Of a stretch of DNA of 64,000 nucleotides, positions 48,646-63,100 are shown piece by piece (positions within the stretch are counted from its first letter, which is position 1; the number at the start of each line of letters is the position of its first letter). A program made the position numbers and the translations under genes. Under the pieces are notes generated by a model. That model did not search any database, had not been told where the DNA came from, and was given only the letters and a program-made list of their open reading frames with translations. This DNA is from Psococerastis gibbosa (taxonomy: Eukaryota > Arthropoda > Insecta > Psocodea > Psocidae), in contig OZ020486.1 in NCBI GenBank assembly GCA_963971405.1, positions 28,233,419-28,297,418 on the forward strand, read 5' to 3'.

Positions 48646-48936
48646 TACTACTAGGTGGACAAGGACTCAACTGTTAGTTACACAAATTCTCAACCGCGGT
48701 ATTCCCACTGGAAAGACATTAACATATTAATTTTACTAATGCTTTACAAAAGGAGCGAAGTCGGAAATGGGCGGATTCTGTAACATGCTCCCTATAACGT
48801 TATATTGTACAATAGAATACTTCATGTAGGCTACACATTAACTTCTTTTAACTACTAATTCTTCCCTCTGCCAAATGTTCTATTGAACAACTAACTGTCC
48901 TATAATCACATTTTTAGTAATACTGGACAAAGAAGT

Positions 48937-48938
<2 letters not shown>

Positions 48939-48969
<31 letters not shown>
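48939..48969. repeat. T31 homopolymer
   Basis: An uninterrupted run of 31 T. Read on the minus strand it is a poly(A) stretch 4 nt after the stop codon of a 97-codon frame (49267-48974), so it might be the tail of a retrocopy. Confidence 0.9.
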
Positions 48970-48972
<3 letters not shown>

Positions 48973-50845
48973 ACTACTGTCCTGTCAACTCGTCCCAGCG
49001 TGCCCCATAACTTATTGAAACGCATTTCCGTGAAGTATGGTTCGGAACAGCGGCTTTTTTTTTTAATTTTTCACTATTTTGACTGTGGTTTGACCCATAC
49101 CCAGAGCAGAATTGAAGCTGAAATGGCAGATCCTCAAATTTAAAGAAGACCAATTTAGTGACCCTTACAGAGAGATCTAATAAAGAACACTTTTCTTGAT
49201 GAATTCTAGAGTCCACCCACAACCATTTACTGAGCATGCATTCTTTCAGAATTCTTATTAAGTCCATTCCATCTCAACAAGGCAATTAATAACGGATCTT
49301 TAAACTTCCCAAATTGAACGCTTCGGAAATTGGGGTAGGCTGCTAAATTTTTCAAATACTACTAATAACTTGCTTAACACTTAGTTTTTTTGAATAAACA
49401 TCCAGTATAGGTATACCCTATGTAGGTGCGCATGCCTAAAAATATCTACAAAACTAAAAACAATGATCACAACCCTGGTTCCTAGCCCTTCGTACCATAA
49501 CTTGTTTTCTAAAATAAAACCCCAATGGTTTGGGATATACAACGATGCATCTTTTAACGCAAATTCGTATTATGATGGTAAAATAATTATTGTGGTAATT
49601 AGTGATGCAAAAAAGGACAACTGCAACGAGTTTAATGATAATTAGCCACATCCATCAAATTTACTAACGTTCCCTTAAAGTGGTTTTGTTTTTAGGTTAC
49701 CTGCTATAGTGCCTACAAGCTACAATATAATATACCATAGTGGCAAAATTCACGACTTCATGCGCTCCCTTTAACAACTGGATTAGACTGGACCGTACGT
49801 AAATATACCTGCTGTACATCGATGCTGTACTATGCCTATTCGGGTATATTTCAGCAATATTTGGCTACATTAAAGATTTTTTTTTAAAAGAATTAGGACC
49901 AGTAATTGCATTTCAAGAAAGCAAAAAGTTGAACACAGTTTTCATTTCATTTGCCCCTGAACCCAAAGCCCATGTAACTGTTATATTATAAATTCCGACT
50001 TATAATAAACTTGGCCTGTAGGTTTGACTAGTCAGTAGCCAGTAGGTACCATGAGCAATTTCATAAACCAGCTAGATCCGTCAAACAGGGCATAAAATGG
50101 CCACGGGTCAAAGAGGAAGTGTCGCACCACTGCACTGCTGCACTGTCGCTCTTCGTAGTAGAATGTTCAATTGGAAATTGTAACAACTATACTGTATTTT
50201 TAATACCGCATTATTTCTTTGATCTAATCTGAGCGAAAGCCCGGCTAAAAGATCACATTTTACATTTTTTTATTTAAAAAAAAATCCTTCATTAATTTGG
50301 TAACCATATGCACACAAAGAAAGAAAACCAGACAGCATTACCATCCCAGGCTGCGGCATTCCTAGATGATAATTTATTGAAAGTGCCCTTCAAAAAAGTG
50401 AAGAATCATGGTTTTCCCTCAGGGGCGCACACAATTGATGTGATGGTAAGCCCCCGAAACATAGAGGTAACACATAATCCTGTCAAGTTTATTGTTGATC
50501 GACAAAGCCCATCAAGGGCAAAACTTTAAAAAAATATTTCGTGGGGCAATTTAACGCTTTATGTCTCAATAGCTGGTCCCTATGATTTGGGCAACATTAT
50601 TCTATACATTCCGACTTCCGTGAATAAAGAGTGAACAATATATTTAATTTTTATTGTATAGAAATGATAGGGGGCGCCTGTCTGCTGCGATAATGATTAT
50701 CTATCCCAGCGACGAAGAATACTTGTAATAAATTCAAATGTACCTGCTGCATTCATTATTCACAGCGTTTGCACCCCGGTATACAGTTGTACGAAACTTT
50801 ATTATATTTAATGTATTGCAATTGTTGCAATTTTGTAAACACATA

Positions 50846-50995
50846 TGGTTGCAGATTCCTCGAAAACGCTGGAAACTGACCTTCGCGAGTTGGGAATCCG
50901 TCAATGGGGGAGCGTTGTACAAACCCGAGATGACTGGAGCCCTGGAGGAGTATTGTCGAGCAGACCAAAACTCATCAAGAGCCAGAAGATGAAGA
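50846..50995 (+). pseudogene. LINE reverse transcriptase C-terminal fragment
   Basis: One frame reads VADSSKTLETDLRELGIRQW, GSVVQTRDDWSPGGVLSSRP. The pattern DLRELGIRxW...A/VQxRDxW is the usual extreme C-terminus of several LINE polyproteins. Only about 50 codons survive. It could instead be a chance frame, as I cannot align it here. Confidence 0.45.
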
Positions 50996-50999
50996 TATC

Positions 51000-53900
51000 G
51001 TTGTGGATTTTATCGGTTGATTGTGCAATTATGCGACTAATTTATTTATTTATAATTTATATATAATTATTTTATGTTCGCAATAACAACTCAAAATAAT
51101 TTAAGACCCTCATGATTGTTGTATAGGTACATTAGATCCGGCAAATTATGTATTACAGCAACTCATATTAAATACTTTCGTCTCACATTTTCTCATTTCA
51201 AGGGGGGGGGGAGAGGACTGGGCCCCCCTTACATACGCCGCTGGGTTATCATCGAATTCTCATTGGGGTTTGAGTAAGTCTCAAATAAGCCTAACTAGGT
51301 ACCCTCTAATTAAGATAAATTTAAACACAGTGGTTAAGGATATTGTCACGGCAACTAATTAGTGTTCATTGTTACATGTGCTAAGCAGGTGGGAATTTTT
51401 TTGGGCCTCCAAATTCATGACACAATAATTGAGAGTTTACCTGTGCAAGCGTTTTAACCCTGCGGTTCTTTAACCTTTCCTGTTGGTGCTACGGCTGCAA
51501 CATGATTAATAATGATCGCGGACTAATCATGGATCTACCGGCCTATCTTAGAGTTCGTATATATAAAAATATGGTATATATACGTATACAGTATGTACGG
51601 GACGGGACATTCACTTCTGGGCCCAGCCTACTATGACCACTCATTGAAAAGACGGAGCAGATGATTTTCCCATTGAAACCTACCTGACAGCAAAAGTTTT
51701 TTGGCAAGGGAGAGATGATTGGATTTGGATGGTGCATTGAATTTTGATTTTACACCATAATTAATTCTAGTTAGTTCATTAGTTCATTGGCAAATACGAT
51801 AGAAAATTTCAATAAAAATCAAATTAATTTTGGAAAATTACGGGGCATAAAATAAACCAGGGCGGTGTTCATCACTCTCCAACGATATTTCGTTTTGGTA
51901 CATACTCCGAAAAGAAATTAATTGCTAGATATGAAACCTTTAATTTGGCATATAATTTATTAGTGCCAAAGGCGTAACCATCACAAACGAGGAGTTTTAA
52001 TTCGTTTAAACTGTGCGGTGAAGGTGCACTAGACTGCAATGAACAATCGTATCCACTGGGCACAGGACTATAAGAGGATGACATAACTGGTTCAGTCGTT
52101 GCCAAGTCATTTACGCAGTGATCCTCTAAATAAGAATCCTCAAGTAAAGCAAAATATAGGACACTCAACTCATCAAATTTACCTTCCTAGCACAGAAACC
52201 AATGCAAGTCATCGGCATCACCTTAGCTGTGCATCGTCATGGTGTTATAAGAAAAACAAAAATTAGGTGGATTGAAAACGACCTTGTTGAGAATTCGATA
52301 CCACGGGTGTATCATTAGAACATGGACTATGGAGATGAAATAGGTCATTAGTGTGTATCGTGGGTAGGGGATAAAGACGTACTCCCCGGCGCTATGTGAC
52401 TCAGCTGCGTCGATGGCCTTCGCTCGGTACCATCTTCCGAGTCCAAATACGACATTTTTACAATTATATTCTGTTTTGATTTAATTCAATGACTTCAAAA
52501 ATAGTTTCACTCAAACCGCATCCGGATACGTTTTCTTAAAAAACAATGACCTTTTATAGGATGATGTCCTGCGAGGACGTTGGTTTATAGTGACGCAATA
52601 CTTAGGGACGCTTAATGCGTTGAAGCGTGATGCTTCCAAAATATTGTGCGGTCAAGGCTGAACATGTGGGATAACTCAATTGCAGCTGTGGCTTATAAAC
52701 ATTTTACTGACAACAAATTTCTAAGGAATTCGTTTTTTCGACGTTAAAATAAATTATGGTTACAAGTATTTAACCACAGAGGAATTAAGGAATTAATGAT
52801 TACCTATCATTGTATGATATAAGTATGTACGGCAGTGTAATTTTAGCTGAGTGATTGGAATTTAAACCTTTTACTCTAGTATAGTCCAGTCTAGGAGAAG
52901 GGCGGTAAAGACCCGCACCCGCCTTATATTTACAGCAGGATATGAACGCATTGTGACTACATAGTCTCGGTGAGATTATTGTTTTTAATATTTAAAAAAT
53001 TAGGAAAGGATGTTTCTGACGGTCGAGCTGTAGATTTTAAGTGCACTTTTTTTAAATTTTACATCTAATTAATCTCTAATCTAATAATGGTGACGACATC
53101 CTTCTTTTTTTCTTGTTCTTTTCTCTCTTCCTCCCTTGTTTCTTCTATAATTAATTTTAAGCATCCATCAATAATTAATACAAGATTTTTGTTTTTTAAG
53201 GTTAGCATGAAAAGTAGACTTTATAGTCTTATTGTTTGCCTTTTTTTGCAATAAAGTCGTTTTCAATTCAATACAATTAGGTAATGTACTCTTCATCAAT
53301 CTTATGATCTATTATCTCTTTGAGTTCTAAAATTATAAGCTGTTTTAAATTAACGGGTCAATCCTTTGGGGCCCTCCTACCACCTACTAATGTAACATAT
53401 GCTCTAATATAATGTTGAAAATTGTTATTATATTATTGTTGTTATTATTGATCTTGATCAATTTTATATGTAGAACAAATCCAGTTGATTTATCTATCGA
53501 GAGGGTGATGTTCTGTGAAAACTAATTGTTATCGGATTTGTTAGGAAATTTTAGTTTAATAAGTTGCACTGTGACTTCACTTCGTGGGTAGAAATCATCA
53601 CAGCAGGATGATTCTAGAACAAATATAGTAACTAAGTATGCAATTGGTGCGAATTACTGTGAGGCCACAGGTCATAAATCGCCAGTTAGCGGCCAATGTC
53701 TAATCAAATGGTTTTACTGGGAGTCTGGATCTATTGTGTGGGGGGCTGGTCAAAGAAGCAGTTGTCTGGTGCATTGTCTTCACTGACGGTCATCTGGAGC
53801 AATTTTCTTCATCCAACGCATGGGAATGCCCTCCTTGTTTAAGAATTGCCCAACTCTCGGTGCTTTAGGTGCCTCTTGGTGCAACCTGTTGAAGACTTTC

Positions 53901-56676
53901 TCACATATCCCTCAGTTTCCTGTAACTTACGCCCTGCGGTACCTATTTATATTTACAAATTATATGAATATTGTTTATTAAAAACTATTGTTGGAGTTGG
54001 AGTCCCACCATCGTTTGGAAGGTATCTGCAAAGAATACTTTCTTCCTATGGCTGCGCCGCGGAGTATTACTCTCCGAGGCTTTCAAGTGGTTATGGGTTA
54101 AAGGTACTGGAATCATGAAACCTCTATGAGCCGATCATTAGATTCAAATGACTTCTTAGTGCCATAACGGAACGCACCATTGAGGGCATCAATTGCAGGG
54201 ACCTATCAAGGAAGACATCGGCAGAACACCTCCAGCAATATATGAGATGAACCTCCTTGGAATTTAGAAGAAGAAAGAATTGGAAAGATTTGCTGCAGAC
54301 CTACAGGTAGATTGCTACTAAAGAAGAAGATTAACCGAAGAAGAAACTCAGCTCAAATTATGTTTGGTACGGTATGCTAGACCGGAACCATGCTACTCTC
54401 CTCAATTAAACCATGTTTTAAACAATTAATTAGGAACAGCAGTCTCACATGCATGCTACTTCCACCTAAATTTAAAAGGGTATAATTATTATTGGCAATT
54501 CCGACTTTAATATTCTATAATCTTTTGCAATGTACAGTATAGTTTTCAATCTATATTCATTTGCATGAATACCAACCTCCAATGGGAGCTGTTGAAGCAA
54601 ATCTCTGTTCCCACATTAAAGTCCTTGATTCAAATTTGTTTGGGTGTGCAGTGCGTAAGGGTTCTAAAGTAAAGTAAGTACGGTAAGACGCTACCTCAGC
54701 AAGAGCCTTCTCAACCGCTCCAATTCAACCCTTTCTAAGCTAGTTGTTATTTCATTTCAGGAGAGGGGGAGGAGTTCAATACCAAAATGGCCCCGAAACC
54801 CCTATCTTAACACTGGTGATAATATTAATCCTCGGAGGTTTATATTTAATTTAATTTTTTTCATTTAGGCCTACTATATTTTTCATCGAGAGTGGTATTT
54901 GGATGTATCATGAATTTGTTATAAACTCTATTGAATTCAGAATTGTATCTTAGGACAGTATTGACACAACAATTTTGTCATCCGCAAGGTTTAATCGTAG
55001 AGTAGGCTCAGAAGTAGTTGTCGATAAACTGCAAATGATCGTTGCATTACTGCGGTGAGGCTGAACCTATAATTCTAGCCCAACTTTGGAACCCATTACC
55101 AAATAGAAATGTTGCAAAATTAAATAATCAAATCGACTATACCTAACGAAAGAGTGAAAGAGTTGGTGCAAAAAGCAGAACACTTGTAGGAGTGCAGTGT
55201 TCAGTAAACCCACGTAACAATTCTGTGGTTCACCTACATGAAGGTCAATATGTTACGCTCCCTGGCCGCATTGAAATGAAGGTGTGCTCTTCGATAAACA
55301 AGAAAAATCATACTTTCGTTTCGAACTGTATGCTCTCTTTACATAATCAAAACAAGACAGACATTTCATTAAATTGGCAGTTATCCAGTGCATCTAGTCT
55401 CTCGTGGGTGGGACTGTTGTCAATAGCGCGCACATGGCAGATAGCGAATGGATTCAATCCAAGAATTGGACACCCACTATATAGTACTGAAATTAATTCA
55501 TGTTATGCATTATGCACTGCAGTAGTCAAGCCCATATATCATGGTAGGCCTGGGATTGATGCACTTACTAAAAGTGTTGGTTGCGTCACTTTAAAAAAAA
55601 ACGCCGTGGCATGACAATCTATTGAGGATCCAGGCCTAAGTTATGGTAGAGGATCCTCTAACTTGACCACTGCACTATTTGGGATGTTGTGGTCAGGAAC
55701 ATGTCTGACGGATGAGGCCTGTCAGGCCTGCTTTTCCGTTGGTGCTACGCCTGCAGATGTAATTTTTACTCAAACCTTTGTTAATAGAGTTGAATTTGTG
55801 AATATTTCAGCGTGTGATGAAGTGCAAGCGTGGGAAAATTAAAGGGCACAGCGTTATTTAATTCGTTAGTCTCAGAAGCGGGTAGGTTTGTACCTCATTA
55901 TCACTTATACTTACCTACTATTTCGACCTTCAAATTTATATGCTATAAGTTTCTAATAATTCCACCAAAATAATTTCTCTTTTCACTTCACATAAACTAG
56001 TTCAATAAAAACCATTAGCCTAACGCGTGCCAGTCGTACTGACATGCATGAAATTTGATATTTTGCTGCTTGGAATCAACGGAAATTCTGGGCTAAGACA
56101 TTATGTAAGCTGCCTTTTAATTACTTGGTCTCGTTTTTGATCCAAATGATATTGCTGGTGATTTAATAATAATCTGCGCCTACATAAAGTCGCCTAGCTC
56201 ATAAGATTATCCCCAGGAGTTCCACAAGAATCCGTTCTGTAATAGAGTGAATATATCAGTGAGATTGTTTCACTTCTGGTTTTTTATTATTATTTTTTAT
56301 AATTAGATGTCTTTTAAATCGGAGTTTCATAAACATGGGAAAAAGTCATCGTTGCGACGACGGGACATCAGACCATTTCCAATTCTGGACAAAATTGACT
56401 GCTCAGACGTTTCCACTCCAATGTTATAATATTACGGAATCTGCGGTTGGACCATACGCATCTTGGCTGTCAGTATAATGTCTCCTGAGTTTTTACACGA
56501 TGATTTCACTCAGCTCTTTTCAATTGGGAGTTTTTCACACACCCTTCGCCTCAAATAATATATTGCACAGTATGATGGATTAAAGGTTCCTCCTCTTCTC
56601 TCCTTATTGATCAACTTGAAAAGAAGTAAATTTATCTTCTTACTCCTGCTGTGAACCTGCTATGGCGACTATTTTT
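51000..56676. other. No gene recognised
   Basis: The longest plus-strand frame here (55192-55614, 140 codons) has no recognisable motif, uses no consistent codon bias and is not supported as a gene. A lone hAT-like end lies at about 51200-51245. Confidence 0.45.
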
Positions 56677-57445
56677 GCTTTCCAATTTATACGTAGTATA
56701 AGGAAAGCTTTGTGATGAACCAAATTTTCGATTCCGAGATTTCAACGGATTTACACGTTTTGAGGTCCCAGTAACCCAAAAAAGTGGTTTTTACGAAATG
56801 TCTGTTTGTCGCTCTGTCTGTCTGTCTGTTCATCGATTTCCGGGCAAACTACTTTGTCGATTTTCATGAAATTCGGCATGTAGGTTTGCAAAAATCATAC
56901 CTCGAGACCGTTTTTTTTTTATGTTGGGCTAACTCAATTTGAGGGGGTTTTTCTTCTCAAAAACTCCAAAAAAAACGCATAAAAAAGTATTTCTCAGAAA
57001 CGGCTCCAACTATTTTTTTTTTAAATTAAAATATATTGTAGTTGTTATTAATGTTAATAAAATGCGGGGGGTCGCTTGCCCCTTGATAGTTTGCTTCTGG
57101 GGGTAAAAAAGTAAAAATAACTTAAAAATAATTTTTCTGCGAAACCTCTCTATCGATGATTTCTACCTTCAGGTATGTTTTAGTTGTTAAATTGAGTAAC
57201 GGAAGCGGACAGGTTGCTTTCCCAAAAAACTATTTGGTTTTGTGGAAAATTTTTTTTTTTTTAATGATAGAAAATTCACGCTCAAATGCATTGCGTGCCA
57301 TCATTGCTGTGTGGTAATGTGTTGGTCTGACCTATCTAGAATTTACCACACCTCCAGTGACGTCAGGTCGACTACCCCCCCCCCCCCTCTATTTACTAAT
57401 ATATAAATTGGAAAGCATGTTCGAGTAAACTAGGACCGGTTCTTT
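56677..57445 (-). mobile_element. LINE family A, 5'-truncated copy 2
   Basis: Collinear with 14790-15656: same terminal hairpin, CCCCTTGATAGTTTGCTTCT and TTCAACGGATTTACACGTTT (plus-strand wording). It starts within the last codons (AAAGAACCGGTCC), which now contain a stop, so it is a dead fragment. Confidence 0.75.
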
Positions 57446-58104
57446 ATCATAACCTGGGATTAAAAATGTTAACAGAACAATTTTGAATAAGTTAACACTT
57501 TCCATTATAACATTTTCTGTTTACATTTTTAATTATGTTAAGTTTAAAAATATTCGCGATGGTAGGCCTGCTGTACACAGTGTACATTTATGTAATTGTG
57601 ATTAGAGGTAGTACATAGGCCTATCTACTCATTGCTGTACACCGTAATTCTCGACGCAACTAATAGCAATGGGCTAGGTAGCCAAATCTTGAGTGTCAGA
57701 ATCTCAGATAATGATAAAGAAGGGAGGCTACATTCACCAGTATGTTATAATGAAAAGAAATTTGTAACAAGTTGAGTGACAGAGACAAATTTATGAGCTT
57801 GGAATAGGCTACGTACCGCTACCGCATTGCAATTTGTCAGATAACGGAGCGCCGCACGTCGCGTGTTAGACACGCATAACAAAAACCTGACAGGCCTTGC
57901 AAATATCGCTCTTTTCATATACCGTCCATACTAACAAGCCTTCCAGCAATTAGTATGACATGAACACATGAAATTCAGTAGCCTACTATGCTAGGCAGCA
58001 AAGGACTTATACTCTATAGTCTATATACTACAGACTGATGAGGTCTAACCCCTGTGGGCCGAGTATGGGGATTGGTATTAGCATACTCCTGGAGGGGTTA
58101 AAGC

Positions 58105-58226
58105 TGTGAACAAACAAATTTTGAATAGCACTTTCCAGTTTACATTGTAAAATTATCTTGTTTACATTTTTAAAACCAGGGTATTATATTAACCCCAGTA
58201 TTATCATTGCCATGATCGGGCCGCAG
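58105..58226. mobile_element. Partial copy of the TA-flanked foldback MITE
   Basis: CTTGTTTACATTTTTAAAAC, CAGGGTATTATATTAACCCC and ATTGCCATGATCGGGCCGCAG followed by TA match the right arm and centre of 825-995. The left arm is missing. Confidence 0.55.
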
Positions 58227-61200
58227 TACTAACTGAATAAATGCACTTTTCTGTATATTTCTCCAAATAATATTAAATGTTTGTTTGCTTTTGTTCTCCA
58301 ACACCTGCTTTTAGAATTTCTGCTTTTATAGGCAACGAAGTCACGAGTGATTTATTTTTTTCTATTTCAGCATTTACAGTATAGGGATATCTTTCCCCAA
58401 ATATATCATAGCTACTATACTATGTATATACTATGGTTCCTTGTCTTTACGAATTTGAATAATTAAATTTAGGTAACAAAAGTAAGAAACATCAAGGCAA
58501 CACCCATGATGATAATATTAACTGAATAACTGAATACCATCAGTCGCATCAATTATGAATGTTCTATTGAAAACTTGTCGGCCTTCGTAAAGCCGCAAGT
58601 TCAAGTTTTATCGAATCAAACCCACATTATTTCGTAAACATCTCTCTACACCGGATTACTCTTTTCACTTTTGTCAAAACTTATCCAATATGACATCTCT
58701 AACATGTATCCCAAAAATATGGAACATCCATTAGTGCTACTACTCAGAATGGGTTACATTCATCATTTTCTTTTAAGATATGGAGTTGACTTTTAATCTC
58801 CTCATCAATCCTCCGGCTCCAGCTCCAACAGGTTTCAAAAATTACATTACATGGCTTGGCGCCTGGCGAATGCCACTTCTCCAATCCCTCCTATTGCATG
58901 CCTCCAGAACTCTTAGCGTTAGTACTACCTGCCCATTTAGTTGCTCCAGGCTCATAGCTAATTCCCAAGCGCCTTATTGTCATGAGCTCAACAATACCTC
59001 GCCCATTGTAAAATCGCACCGTGACAGAGGTCTTGATGAAATAACTATTATTACGTTTAATATGAGCATACGCTTGCAGGTGATACTAAATGCAATGCCA
59101 AAGACAAGACCCATTTCCTGCACAATGCACCTCAAGTGTCGTCCTTGACCAATCCAATACAGCCGATCCATTGAAGGGAGGCTCTGCCCATCATTTCCAG
59201 CAGAGTTCCAGAACCAGGTTATCGAAAGTGGATCGGTGATGAAAATCCGCGGGTGGGGTCACGATGCGCCTTCACTGGAAAAACACAATCGAATTCAGGT
59301 ATATTCAAGGCCATCGTTCTTCTTGCGAAGAATGAATGCTTCTGAAATACTTTCATGCCGACTAATAATTATTTGAAAGAGAATCCCTATACTTCCTACG
59401 TAAGCCTGCTTATGTTATGTGTACTCTATAGTACAGATCCTGAGGGAAATCACTATAATATAATATCAGCACTATAGGCCCGCTGGTAATGTTTGAATAA
59501 AAATAAAAACCTAGAAAATATACTAACTTAACCTATTTATTGGGTATAGTCTTGATCAGGAAATGCATCAATGAGGCTTTCATCTCGGTGATTCGGCGGT
59601 TAGATTTGCAATATAGTTTTTTTTTAACTTCTAAGAGAAACCCCGTATCTGAAAATAATAAAGGCAAGTCGTAATTTCACAATTGGATAATAGCACTAAT
59701 AGCAGTCTGGATGAGAGGTTAAGAAGACTGTTTCAACTGGAGAAGATTGCAGTTCATCTTGGCGCAGTTCACTTCCTTCTACTCCGACGCGATCCATTTT
59801 TAGCGCCTTCCCGGATTGATGTTTGCGTCACTTAAAGTAATCGCTTGCCCTAATTAGAGTGCCATCAACAATGCAAAAATGCCAAGGCCAAGGTTCGCAA
59901 AGACATCCGTGAACAGCCGTTAATTTGGACAATCGATTAAACTGAGCTACACGGTAATGTTACAGCCAGCTTGCTATTGTTACATAGGTAATGTTACAAA
60001 CAGCTCATCCTCTTCTTTACCAGCCCGAATTAAACGTTAGAGCTTATTTTATATAGGGTTCATGTACAATAAAATTCTACATAACATCGCGATTATATTC
60101 ATAGTAGAATTTAATAGGGGCTCAATTATTCAGCCCTGTTTTTTGCACCTCAATGTATAACAAATGAAAATGAAATAATGTATTTATTATAATTATATTT
60201 ATTTTATTTAGCGCCGTACACTACCAGGCGACCGAACAATAACAGATATTATTTTTGTATTAATAACTGACGACTATCCTACTAATTAATGAAGGAAAAC
60301 AGTGCACTTACAGAACCAATACAAATTACATATATAAATGGAGACACAATTAAGCAATTATTTTGTTTAATCCGCTTTTGGTTACGCGGATGTTGATGTA
60401 AATTAATGTGAAAGAGGGTGGAAGCTGTAAACTAATTTCATAACAAAATATCATTTGATAGTCTCGCCCTGTGTTTTAATAGTTTGGTAAGAAAAACACT
60501 GTAAGTAAGTAAGTAAGTAAGTAAGTATAAGTATATATATAATTGAACAATCAATAAAAATCGAAGCATAAATCCCCAGCACTAAGTACAAAAATGACTT
60601 GTCACGCTGGGGTCAAAAGTTAAGTACAATACATAATTTAACATTATTATTATTATTTTAACTTACTATCCAAAAAGTATAAAATTGAGTAGAATAAAAA
60701 ATAAAAAAATTCAATTAAACTTGTAGTCTCTATAGGTTCGATGGGCACAAAGTTATTTGAGAAGAGATCTATGAAGAATTCTGAAATATTTGAAGTAAAT
60801 GTTTATTGTCAGCTTTATTTATAAAATTTTTAGATGAATTTAAAAAAAAAGGAACCTATAAAAATATAAACTTTAAATTAGGTGCAGAATAATTTTATAT
60901 TCGTCTCGTTTTTGGACTTTTGAATTTTGTAGATAGGCTACTTTGTTACAAGAGTCCAAGGGATTATTTGGGTCAAAACACAAACCTGAAGAAACTATAA
61001 CTACATAATGTAAATTACAAAATCATAAGTATATATAGTTGGAGCACGTTTACTTCCTACTATCCTCGTTGCAACAATGCTAATGTAAATTTTTGCAAAT
61101 CAGGTAGAATAGGTAGGCAATCAGGCTGAATGGGGGCTGCTCCTGTAATAAAAGTAGACAAAATTACTAGGTATCGATTTGAATCTTTCTTAGTGCGATT

Positions 61201-61840
61201 TGACTAGAGAAAGCTGAGGCACCTCGCAACGCCATTGGATTTCCAGTTTACAAAATATTTATCGTTGGTTAAGGATGAAAGACGGCCTCTCATAGATGAG
61301 TTAAATTATTACGTAACGGTATTTAGATGTTTGGGTCATAATGTAACAAGTGCGAGTAAACAAGGACGAACGAAAGAAATCCCCTCGCAATATCGTTAGC
61401 GACGCCAAAAACGTTAGTGTGTTGCCTTAATTACGAACCTTATTCGTTACCGAGTATTTTGACCATTAGTACAGGCTGGTAGATTGTTATTTTTCAAGTC
61501 AGTAAGAGTAACAGATGGTACATTACTAAATTGGTGTCGAAAGCGCGGCTCAGTTCATGTACCGAGCATTAGCCACTAATTCATCCCCACGAAGGACTGT
61601 CTATACATGTATACACATGTCGCACAGACATCGAGCGCTTGTTGAGCGGACCCGGCTCGACGTCTAATGCTCTTCCTATGTGTGAATATAGGAAAGGACT
61701 TAGCGACTTTTGTAGCATAAAGGTTATATCGGTCTTTCTTCAACTTAAAATTTTGCAATAGGTCGATGACGCCATCTGCTATCTGTCTCTTTCTGATTCA
61801 TTTTGGCAGCATCAACACATTGAATGCCCGCGCTATAGGC
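58227..61840. other. No gene recognised
   Basis: A 122-codon plus-strand frame at 58780-59148 lies in a GC-richer island, but the opposite strand is also partly open and neither product is recognised. Confidence 0.45.
60501..60528. repeat. (GTAA)n microsatellite
   Basis: About seven GTAA units. Confidence 0.85.
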
Positions 61841-62097
61841 CAGTGCCGGATTAACACATGGGCACTTGGGGCACAGGCCCACGCCACCCCCCCCCCCAAA
61901 TTCCTAGAATTCCGGCCCCCCACAAACTATACTTTTTTTAATAAAAAAAAATGAAAGTTGAAAACAATTTCCAAACAAAGTTTTGAAATTGGCGGGAAGT
62001 TCATTTTTTGTTATAATGTTGGTAGGCAGAGTGTTCACCCACGCCCCCCAGCACATATCCTGAGCCCACAGCCCCCACAGGGGTTAATCCGGCACTG
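61841..62097. mobile_element. hAT-like MITE, copy 2
   Basis: Ends CAGTGCCGGATTAAC and inverted GTTAATCCGGCACTG. Flanks CTATAGGC (61833-61840) and CTATAACC (62098-62105) agree at 6 of 8. Internal GGAAATTGTTTTCAAC-type and TTTGTTTGGAAATTG text is shared with 17604-17832 on the opposite strand. Confidence 0.7.
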
Positions 62098-62842
62098 CTA
62101 TAACCAGGAGAGTGTAGAATCGGGCGAATTTTCATGCATCCACATACTTCAGGAACTGTGCATGCATGTTCTAACACAGTTCCTGAATAAAAGTAGTCAA
62201 TAGTGGTAGGTACATAGGAAGACAACCTGTTTACCCGTTCGTTGTCCTAATACCAAAATGGAGTGCAACTTAATTGAGAGCATTTTAGGAAAATAAATAA
62301 GGTAGGTACTTTAAGTCATACATAAATTAATTACGGTACGAAACTGTATTGTACGTTGAGATCCAATATCCTGCTGACACGCATCAAGCATTATTAGGCA
62401 GTAATAAATACACTTTTCTTTTCTGCAGGGGACATGTTAAGACATGCCCACTTGTAAATCGGCGTGGGTGAAATTTTCTAGCCGCATTAAGGTGAGGTTT
62501 GGGGGAAATGTCACGGCCACAGAATGCAGCATTGAACGGTTGCAAATGCCGAACGTAGCTCACGACCTACCATGTGGGGAGCGGGCTGGCCCTCCTCAAA
62601 TGTGTGAGCGCCGTGCGAACAGGTAGTAAATACTGCTGGTAGCATTGAACTGCTCTACATAATAGCCCTATTACTGTCTTCATGCTCGTGTTTAATACCT
62701 ATATTGAAAGAGATCAGTACTTTATGGCACCTAAATCGTGTGCAGGCATTATCATCCAGAACCTGTTTATTATGGGGTAAAAATGCAACGCATTGGAGAT
62801 GGATTGGGAGTTCATCATTTGTCGGGAAACTTATGGAATGTG

Positions 62843-62843
<1 letters not shown>

Positions 62844-62882
<39 letters not shown>
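62844..62882. repeat. (AAT)n microsatellite
   Basis: About 13 AAT units, the longest trinucleotide run in the window. Shorter ATT/AAT runs are at 20155-20172 and 21919-21937. Confidence 0.9.
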
Positions 62883-63014
62883 TTGTATTTATCTTCAAGT
62901 AGGTGCGGTTTACAATTACAATTTAAGTACTTTTTTATATTTTTAAAGGTTAATCGTATCCAATCAATTTAATTAATGGATACGATTGACCTCTTCAGTC
63001 GGCTCTGTAGGTTA

Positions 63015-63100
63015 GTACCCGTGTTGAGTTACGACATGTCTCCGATAGCATGGCGTGTAAAGACTTGCACAAATACAAGCACGTTACCACTTGGCGATTT
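63015..63100. repeat. Diverged interspersed repeat, copy 2
   Basis: Partner of 48530-48645. Weak similarity continues upstream (AAGGTTAATCGTATCCAATC against AAATCGCATACAAGCAATTT). Confidence 0.55.

Noticed and set aside
55192-55614. 140-codon plus-strand frame
   Set aside because: No motif, no splice or promoter context and no recognisable family; frames this long can occur by chance in 64 kb.
58780-59171. Overlapping 122-codon (+) and 63-codon (-) frames
   Set aside because: Neither has motifs or codon bias that favours one strand.
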